In this document: positions 56,531-64,000 of the stretch, in pieces | Layout of the letters: each line of letters begins with the position of its first letter | Numbering within the stretch: the stretch's first letter is position 1 | Assembly (NCBI GenBank): GCA_944990035.1 | Contig: CALYLX010000115.1 | Coordinates: 186,001-250,000 of the forward strand | DNA: 64,000 nt | From: Clitopilus passeckerianus | Lineage: Eukaryota; Basidiomycota; Agaricomycetes; Agaricales; Entolomataceae | Direction of reading: 5' to 3' | The notes under the pieces: model-generated | The model's input: only the letters and a program-made list of their open reading frames with translations | Told to the model about the DNA's origin: nothing | The model's database searches: none | Position numbers and translations under genes: made by a program

Positions 56531-58275
56531 AGTCAATGATAAGATTGGGCCTCATCATCTTTCGAGGCACGGCCCGCGTCGGAGCATGGAGAGCTCACCA
56601 TGTGGTATGAATGTTGGCGGATGAATAGATCAAGAGAGCAAGAACCTGATGCATGACATATCACGAATGACTTGCATTGGACATTCTTTCGCTATCATGG
56701 CAGAGATGGCTTATTCGAGCTGGATTTCGCCAGGGTTTGGTCAGGGTTGCTGAACCGCCAGTTGCAGCAGAGCTATGGTCTCTGGTTCCTAGAACTAGGG
56801 GTGGCGCAGCTCTGAAAATAGTCGTAACGGGTTGATGCATGCGTGGCCCAGGTGACCGACCCTAATGGCTAAATGACCTCATACCCATGACATTAAAAAG
56901 AAACCGGAGTAGCTGCCTGCGTCCTTTGAGTGCACGAATACTCGAAATGACCTCAGTGGCGCGCTAATTTTTCTGAAGTCCTCACGGCGACTTTGTAAAC
57001 AAAGGGCGTTCGTGAACATTTCTGATCAGAATCGGGGTACGGTGGCTGTAATACAATAACAACAGCTGGGTTCTGAGGGCGACCATATCATTCTGTGCAG
57101 GATTGTGCAACTTCGAGCTCATACAGCAGTGTAAGATCCGGCCTCAATCACCAACTTTACCCCGCCCAAAGGAGGCACGTTTCCAAGCAAGTTTGACCAG
57201 AAAGGTAAGGGAGCGTCGCCTTTCGTGTGTAGCCACAAAACAGCCACCGTATGAATAACTTGTGTAGGCTACTCCGACAATGTGGCCTGATGAATGGCGC
57301 ACCGTTGATAATAGTGGTTCCTTGAGTACGATGATCGCACGTGGAGGTTAGGACCTTTGGAGGGTATGCAGTACTCTGTCTCACAGAGGGAAGTGCGATG
57401 TTCAGAGTTCATCGCCCTGAGATGTTTCCCCGGGGTAATTGCAAGGTACTGCTACCAAGTATAATGTCAAATTTGTTCTTGCCGTTCCAACTAGCCAACT
57501 GGAGCAGAGTCAACCTTCTAGCATGGCCTGATAGAGAAATATTGACGTAGTGTTGTTCCAGTGACCATCGAATAAGCTGGCCAGTGGTAGATGTCCTGGA
57601 AGGTCTTTGGCCACAACGTCGGGTTGCAAAAAAGAGCAGCATTATTCCCAATCATATCAAAGGTGGATCAATACCAGGGTTTAGCAGTATGGAGAATTTC
57701 ATCCCTTAAAATTTACATGTCTTTTGAGCAGCGCAATAGGTACGAAGAGAATGTATGGATGTGGACAACTCGTAGACTCGGAGTTCGGACCTTCCATGAC
57801 AGCACTTTGATTGACATTTGTTTATCGCCGCATTGCTTACGCTAGACGCCGATGACAAACTACGTCACTTTGGGAAACCGCATTGATGCCTTTCCTGGAG
57901 AACCTGAACGTCGCTTGTGGACGCAGCGTACCCTGTCTCCATGGATCGGCTTGAGGACTAGATGTTGGCGATACACTGTGGCTCAGAGCTCGGATATGAC
58001 TGGAAGATGAAGACTGTCGAGAGACTGAGTCAATCGTTGACATGCATCTCCGCTGGGATTAGGACTTTGTTTTGAGGCAACTCTGGATTTCCTTGCTCTG
58101 ACATTGGCTTTAGCTTGTTGATTATCGTCTGTCCCTCATTCCAGTAAATTGAACTCTGAGGATACCGAAATTCGTGTATCACTAAAACAGAACCGATTGA
58201 TGTACAACGACGCCTCAAAGGACATGGAGTAAAAAGTTTTCCAAAAGTATTGCACGAGCAAACGGTGCGTCTTGT
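56531..58275. other. Intergenic, no gene recognised
   Basis: About 1.7 kb with only short ORFs lacking motifs or splice support. Confidence 0.45.
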
Positions 58276-58620
58276 TCAATTCACGAGCTCATGATCGTCG
58301 CCATCACCCACTGGGGTAGGTGTAACTGTGTTGTCGGTCGCGGTGACTGTAGGTCCCTGCCTATGGGAAATGTGAGTCGCCTTTTGTGCCTACTAGGAAG
58401 TCCGAGAGCTTACGTCCATGTTACAATGGTAGTCCGGTCTACCAAGTAAGGCGACTGGTTGATGATGGTGTGGAACACCTTCGTTGCCGTCAATACACGG
58501 GCATCTTGAGCTGTCTGAATAAGGTATAAATGAGCTCTGAGAAATTGAAGTCGTATCGCTCCTTACTGCCATCCCAGCAATCACGGAGAGAGCGAATAGT
58601 GCAAGAAAAAGCTTCGACAT
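58276..58620 (-). CDS. Small secreted protein
   Basis: Starts at the ATG at 58620 with a signal peptide (MSKLFLALFALSVIAGMAV). The mature part contains SSRCPCIDGNEGVPHHHQPV and GRPDYHCNMD, so at least three Cys and a HHH. A GTAAGC intron, ending at either of two nearby AGs, leads to GPTVTATDNTVTPTPVGDGD and HELVN, then stop at 58276. The product is about 95 residues. The short length, signal peptide and Cys/His content fit a secreted effector-like or cell-wall-associated protein. It shares a 489-bp promoter region with the laccase. Confidence 0.55.
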
Positions 58621-59109
58621 TGTGTTATCTTCGGGGCTGGAAATTTGTGGGCACACTTTCGCAACTATGCTTATACGATCACTGACAATAAATGCCTCGT
58701 CGGTCTAATCTCAATTGTGAGAAAGTATCTCACGTCCCCTGGAAGTCGTCATCGTTTCTCAAGCTCATTGAGACCGACGTTTCGCATCACTCAAACGTCG
58801 TTCATAAACCCCGCAGGGCTGCAGGGGCGCATTCAGAAATGTAACGATTGACCGGTTCTCCTTCCTTCAAAGCACGGGTACCTGAACCTGTTTGTCGCGG
58901 TCCCGCTTCTCGAAAGGTCAATTACGCCTCCTCTGCAAATCAAATTCAGTTCTTGACATTCCCTGTGCCAAAGCAGACGACAATTCTCTCATGCCACCGT
59001 CGCTTCGTTATATAATGGCCACGCAGCCTCCAGTGAAAAGCCACAGATAAAAGGGACAACCGGGCGAGGGTACTCGACGTGTTCATTCCCTCGTGAACAT
59101 TGCGCTAAG
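58621..59109. promoter_or_regulatory. Shared divergent promoter of small secreted protein and laccase
   Basis: 489 bp between two divergent start codons. TATATAAT at 59009-59016 lies about 95 bp before the laccase ATG. Confidence 0.5.
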
Positions 59110-61369
59110 ATGTTTCTCTCAGCGCTCGTTGTTCTTGCCTTTGCCTCCATCTCATATGCTGGTATTGGCCCGGTCGCGAATATGCACATTGTGAACAAGA
59201 ATATCGCACCTGATGGCTTCACTCGATCGTCAGTCATACCCATCTTAATGTAGATATTGTCCTCATCTCATCACAGGACCGTCCTCGCTGGAGCTACCGC
59301 TGCTTCTGCCTCCTTTCCGGGGCCACCCATCACTGCTTTTAAGGTTAGGACCATGCTTCTGATCTCCTGGGGCTACGCTCAACTTTTTTCAGGGATCTCA
59401 TTTTCAGCTCAATGTTATCGACGAACTGACAGATGGCTCTATGCTGAAGAGCACCAGTATCGTAAATTGGTGCCTATTGATGCATCGCGATGACGCTGAT
59501 CTATACGTCAGCACTGGCATGGCTTGTTCCAAGCGACATCGAGTTGGGCCGACGGGCCTGTTGGCGTGACCCAGTGCCCCATCGCTCCAGGCGATTCTTT
59601 CCTCTACGATTTCCGTGCTCCCGGTCAAGCCGGTACCTTCTGGTATCATTCGCATTACTGTAAGCCCTCTTGATGACTACATCGGAATTCTGGCTCATCG
59701 TCTTTCAGCTACTCAGTACTGTGACGGGCTTCGAGGCGCCTTTGTTATCTATGATCTTCTTGATCCTCATCGACTTCTGTAAGCTCGTTGCCTTGATATT
59801 GTGTCACATTTGACTGATGCTTTGCCGGTAGTTATGCTATCGACGACGGTATGGTTTTCTCTATTCATACTCACAATTGTATTCATTTCCTTGCATCCTA
59901 GACACCACCATCATCACACTAGCTGATTGGTGAATGGCCTTTCTATCAGGCTGGTCAGCGTTACTCACTGTTAAATACAGGTACCATACGCCTGCTAAGT
60001 CCGCTGGGCTTGTCCCAGTCGCAGATGCGACTCTAATCAATGGCCGTGGGCGATCAGCTGGCGGTCCAACTGTGCCATTGGCGGTAATTAATGTCATCCC
60101 ACTCATCAAATACCGCTTCCGCCTGGTCAGCATTTCTTGCGACCCAAACTATACGTTCTCTATCGATGGGCACAGTCTGGTATGTTGTGATGCTTTACTT
60201 CTCCTCAATATTCCCCTGACATTTCCTTTCAGACCATCATCGAAGTCGACGGCGTGAGCCATCAACCTCATACCGTCGATCAAATCCAAATCTTCGCCGG
60301 CCAACGTTATTCGTTCGTCCTCACTGCCAATCAGCCTATTGGCAACTACTGGATTCGTGCAGACCCAAACGTTGGTACTACTGGCTTTGCTGGCGGCATC
60401 AACTCTGCCATCCTCCGTTACCTCGGCGCGCCTAATGCTGATCCTACCACCACCTCAACCGTATCCAACCCTCTTCTTGAGAAAGACCTCGTTCCTCTCT
60501 CTGGTGCCGGTGCTCCTGGTGGATCTGGACCTCCGGACGTCGCCATCAACCTCAATCTTGCCTTCAGCTTCAGCACTCTCAAGTTCACCGTCAACGGCGC
60601 GACCTTCGTTCCTCCCACTGCCCCCGTTCTGCTTCAGATACTGAGTGGTGCCAGCACGGCCTCGGCTCTCCTACCTCCGGGCAGTGTCTATACTTTGCCT
60701 CCTAACAAAGTCATTGAAGTCTCCATTCCTGGAGGTGCGGTCGGCGCTCCTGTAAGTCTGCTCTCGCCGAATGTTACCCACACTTTCTGACGATGTTTTC
60801 ATAGCACCCCTTCCATTTACACGGTGTAGGCCTCGTATTAGTCTCTCTACTGATCATGCCTCTGAAGTACACACCAGCACACCTTTGATGTCGTTCGCAG
60901 CGCCGGTAGTTCAACTTATAACTATGCGAACCCAGTAAGTCGCTATGCTCGTCCGTCCACTTGCGCTCATCCAGTTCCAGCCGCGCCGTGATGTCGTCAA
61001 CACCGGTGATGCCAGCGATAATGTCACCGTCCGCTTCAAGACCGACAATGCGGGTCCTTGGATCTTCCATTGGTGAACCTGCTTCTGCTCTTCGTAACCA
61101 ATGCAACGCTGACGAGCTCTCTCCAGCCATATTGACTGGCATTTGGAAATGTATGTTCATGTCCTCTCAGCATACGAGCCACTTTCCTAAACCTTTCTCA
61201 CAGTGGTTTGGCTATTGTTTTCGCTGAAGATACTGTAACCATCGCCGGCTCGAGTCAGCCGAGTATGTATTTACCCCCTTCTCCTCCTACCATCACTAAA
61301 TTCAGCTTTCTAGCTTCTTGGGACAACCTATGTCCCACTTATGATGCTCTTCCTGCAAGTGATCTCTAA
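59110..61369 (+). CDS. Laccase (multicopper oxidase), secreted
   Basis: Secreted blue copper oxidase that oxidises phenols while reducing O2 to water, used in lignin and phenol turnover or pigment and morphogenesis. Signal peptide [17 protein letters not shown], mature start [19 protein letters not shown]. At least ten introns were traced in frame. The four copper motifs are complete after splicing: HWHGLFQ (L1), [20 protein letters not shown] (L2), HPFHLHGHTFDVVR (L3, split by an intron right after the Gly) and [20 protein letters not shown] (L4, with Cys and His created across an intron). The residue 10 after the L4 Cys is Leu (HCHIDWHLEIGL), typical of higher-potential laccases. End [16 protein letters not shown], stop 61369. 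The TATA box is at 59009. Confidence 0.88.
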
Positions 61370-61667
61370 TGAATTGGGGCGAATGTCAGCAAGTCGTAAG
61401 CACCGTTTAAACAATCGAGTATGTATGGGTTAGTTTCTTCGGTTTTCTTTGCAATAGCGGGTATCAAATGTATGTATCGGTAGAAATGAAACTGCGAGTT
61501 TTCCTTCCTCAGCTAAATTGACGGGGAGCCCTTGAATTCGAACGCATTGCCCATGGACATTTCCGGTTGCCTCATGTGATCTTTCTGATAGCGCTTAACG
61601 TCAGAATTGCCATCTCCCCTCGTTCCTACGCTCAGATCTCTTTCCTCTACGCCAGTATCGTCCTAGA
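61370..61667. other. Intergenic
   Basis: Nothing recognised; short gap between laccase and F-box-like gene. Confidence 0.4.
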
Positions 61668-62054
61668 ATGACTGCCATTCCCACTATCCCAGTCGAGATC
61701 ACGTCCAAGATTATCGATTGCTTATTTGGCAACATCAAAACCTTGAGGGCTTATAGCCTTGTCTACCCCCTCTGGCTTGAGCTCGCTCGCCCTAATCTAT
61801 TCTACTATGTCGCTCTTCGGCCAGAACAAGTCCACAAAGCCGTACATCTGATAACCACAGAGATCGCAAGACATGTCAAGGAGACCACCCTCGAGGATTG
61901 GAACGTAGACTTGATGAGGATCGTACTGCAATACCACCTTTGTCCGGCATCTCGAACTCGGGAGTGTCCTGAGCGGACGTATACACCGGCCGGATCTTTT
62001 CCCCGATTTCAAATCTTCCGTAATGGCCTTGCTCTCGTTCCCGTCCATGGTTGA
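61668..62054 (+). CDS. F-box-like protein fragment
   Basis: 128 residues. The start (MTAIPTIPVEITSKIIDCLF followed by LRAYSLVYPLWLELARPNLF) is the pattern of agaricomycete F-box proteins (PxEI...I...L, then LRACSLVCRxW). F-box proteins recruit targets to SCF ubiquitin ligases. Typical relatives are 300-500 residues with a long C-terminal region. Here the frame ends soon after, and no continuing exon was recognised. It is either a decayed gene or the first exon of one whose remainder I cannot trace. Confidence 0.45.
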   Translation: MTAIPTIPVEITSKIIDCLFGNIKTLRAYSLVYPLWLELARPNLFYYVALRPEQVHKAVHLITTEIARHVKETTLEDWNVDLMRIVLQYHLCPASRTRECPERTYTPAGSFPRFQIFRNGLALVPVHG

Positions 62055-62889
62055 ATTCACGTTGGCAAGGATCAGCTTCGTCAATTCCGCCCAGTTGCTG
62101 ATGAGCACGTTAGGAAATGAAAGATAAGTGCGAACACAAATCTAATCAAATCCCAAAACCCTCAATGAGTACGTGGGGCTTGGTACGACTAATATCAAAC
62201 TTCACACAAGTACGTAGACTAGTAGATAGCCTCCGCAAGGTAAAGTAGCGTTTCAAATGAATATATTGCGTTATAAAGATCACAAATGCGATCTCAGGCG
62301 GCGGTAAGATCAAAACCCTCGGTAATCAATAGAAAGACTTCGAAACCACTTGGGATTGCGTCGTCTCACTTAAGAAGTTCGCTCGCAACGAAATCTAGGC
62401 AAATCACACCCTGGGATTGCTGAATCTCGTCTATAGAGTACTTAGTATTTCTTCTACCAAATATATAGGTTTTTATAGCTACAGGAATCGCGCACAGACC
62501 ATTGTACATATAAGGAACTCTTGCTATCTATGGTAATGGTTAAAGGAATAGGAATTTAAGTTTTCAAGCCAAGAAACGAGCATATGGCGGACATCCGTCG
62601 AAAGTAATCGACTTTGACGAATTCCAGGCGTAGCATTACCAAATATAGTAATCAGCCGACGGCTTGATGCGCGGGTACTCGGTTAGCGGTCCAAAGATAT
62701 CTTCAGTATTCTAAATATATCTCTGCTGTGTTTTCTTGGCTTCCGAGTTCCGAGTGAGTTACTTCACTGAAAATTCCACTTCAAAACTTCCGGTTATCAG
62801 TTCTGGCATAGCCGGTTTTCGAAGTTGCGAGGTTCGAGGCGGCAGTCTGACTATGGCTAGGGAGGTGGAGCGACCTATCTGAGTTTGAA

Positions 62890-62914
62890 ATGACCTACTG
62901 GATATAGTAGGTCA
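62890..62914. repeat. Perfect 8-bp inverted repeat
   Basis: TGACCTAC and GTAGGTCA flank an 8-base spacer (TGGATATA). ACCTACT recurs twice within the next 55 bases. Confidence 0.5.
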
Positions 62915-63892
62915 ACCTACTCTATATGGGAACTGGACCTACTTATTTTGGACACCGCTGAGAGCACTCATTTGGCTGGGCCAGATTTGACGTTCTCTGG
63001 AGCAATTTTGCGTCAAATTTAAGCAGTGAAAGTGTGCACATAGCGTTCTTGCATTGTACTTAGACGCGTGGAGCGCGTTTTAGAAAAAATTTGACCTGCT
63101 ATCGGCCGAAACTTACGCAGAATAACACATTCATGGCCAGTTTTGCACCTAAAGCACGGATTTTTTGGCCGTTTGCGAGAATCCACGCGCCAGTCGAGTT
63201 TGATGTCGATGTTTTGTAGCTATTCGCGGCTGATTAAAGAGTTTTGAGTCCGAGATTGCACTAATTTCGGCCGAAATGAGCACTTTTGATGTAGGGGCAG
63301 CTCGAGGAAGAGATATCTCAGAATGATGAATTCATAGGCTAAAGCTTTGCAACTCAAAATACGGATATCTTCAGGAGTCCAAGTATTGGGAATGCTACCA
63401 GAATAGCATTAACTCTACTCTTTCTTGTATAATTCAGTAATTCCTTCCCAGCTTCTACCCAACATTGCGCACTTTACAAAGTAGCTGATGGTCTGGTATT
63501 TCTTCTCAATAGACCGAAGGCACTAAATAGTACACCAAAGGTATTTCCGAGCCCCAGTCATTGTTCGCTCTCGCACTCTTTAATGAATCAGAATTTCCTC
63601 TGTATTTACCTGGCAATCCAGAACCTTTCTGACAAAGATTGGCCGTCTTGACCGCGTTACTATATCGTTCAGACACACTATACCTTGAAACTACCTGAAA
63701 TTTAAAGCGATTGCTTCGAGTTGTTACACAGGAAGACTGTTCGTCAACCCTCCATTCATCCGTGCCCTCGATTACATTGCTTGATTCGAGTGCTGGACCT
63801 TTGATCTTGACATGTCGGAGAGTATTTCCTTGGGATTTCATGCTCTCCGACGATTTCCCCACGCGCTTTCTCTTCCCCTCTTTCCTCCCCCT

Positions 63893-63910
63893 TAATTAAT
63901 TAATTAATTT
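63893..63910. repeat. TTAA tetranucleotide microsatellite
   Basis: Four to five units of TTAA/TAAT in a row directly after the C/T-rich stretch at 63870-63890. Confidence 0.8.
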
Positions 63911-64000
63911 TTCTCTTCTCGTCTGGACCCCCGCCATAGTTGGAGTGCCTTCGAGGCTTGCGGAGCCCGGGCCGGACCTAGCCGTCGCGCGGTGATGTCA

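Larger units (their letters stand above)
62055..64000. other. AT-rich, repeat-like right end
   Basis: About 1.9 kb of AT-rich DNA. It holds a perfect inverted repeat (TGACCTAC / GTAGGTCA) near 62890, recurring CGGCCGAAA words near 63100 and 63270, and a TTAA-type tetranucleotide run at about 63893. A minus-strand ORF of 118 codons at 63506-63862 has no recognisable motif and is not called as a gene. The region may be a decayed mobile element. Confidence 0.35.

Noticed and set aside
63506..63862. 118-codon minus-strand ORF near the right edge
   Set aside because: It has an ATG but no motif, no signal peptide and repeat-like surroundings. Not enough support for a gene call.
1..64000. CRISPR arrays, bacterial operons or prophage
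   Set aside because: Short spliceosomal introns, TATA-type promoters and fungal families throughout; no direct-repeat spacer array was seen.

Overview
The window is genomic DNA of a filamentous basidiomycete, most likely an Agaricomycete. Genes are cut by many short GT-AG introns (about 45-70 nt). There are no bacterial operons, and families typical of mushroom-forming fungi are present: But2-like proteins, UstYa-like DUF3328 proteins, a laccase, a Kre9-like secreted protein and a Zn2Cys6 regulator. All gene models were read by eye from frames and splice signals, so exon edges are proposals.

Layout. 0.2-6 kb: a But2-domain membrane protein, a divergent pair of UstYa-like proteins, and a RidA-fold protein with a signal peptide. 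8.4-23.4 kb: five genes for proteins with two GFA (Mss4-like, zinc-binding) domains, all on the plus strand and without visible introns. One of them is broken by a 1.3-kb element with terminal inverted repeats. Among them lie two D-lactate dehydrogenase genes (one complete, one with its FAD-binding middle deleted) and a secreted Gly-rich protein. 24-30 kb: an unknown conserved-looking protein, a secreted His/Gly-rich protein related in layout to the one at 15.8 kb, and two small single-pass membrane proteins that each carry a PPxY motif. 31.9-34.2 kb: a protein with four repeated C-x2-C-x19/20-H-x3-C/H modules. 34.2-38.6 kb: a gene-poor stretch. 38.6-48 kb: a long coiled-coil protein and a Zn2Cys6 transcription factor. 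48-56.5 kb: an FAD monooxygenase, an intact and a dead copy of a small Kre9-like secreted protein, and a tail-to-tail pair of a 2-oxoglutarate/Fe(II)-type oxygenase and a class V PLP enzyme. 58-61.4 kb: a small secreted protein facing a complete laccase. 61.7-64 kb: an F-box-like fragment and repeat-like AT-rich DNA.

The most distinctive feature is the expanding and decaying GFA array beside D-lactate dehydrogenase. GFA-fold proteins are linked to glutathione-aldehyde adducts and D-lactate dehydrogenase to the end of the glyoxalase route, so a locus for aldehyde handling is a reasonable but untested idea. The two secreted GGNGG-KR-GGNGG proteins that flank the array are the best candidates for an undescribed family.
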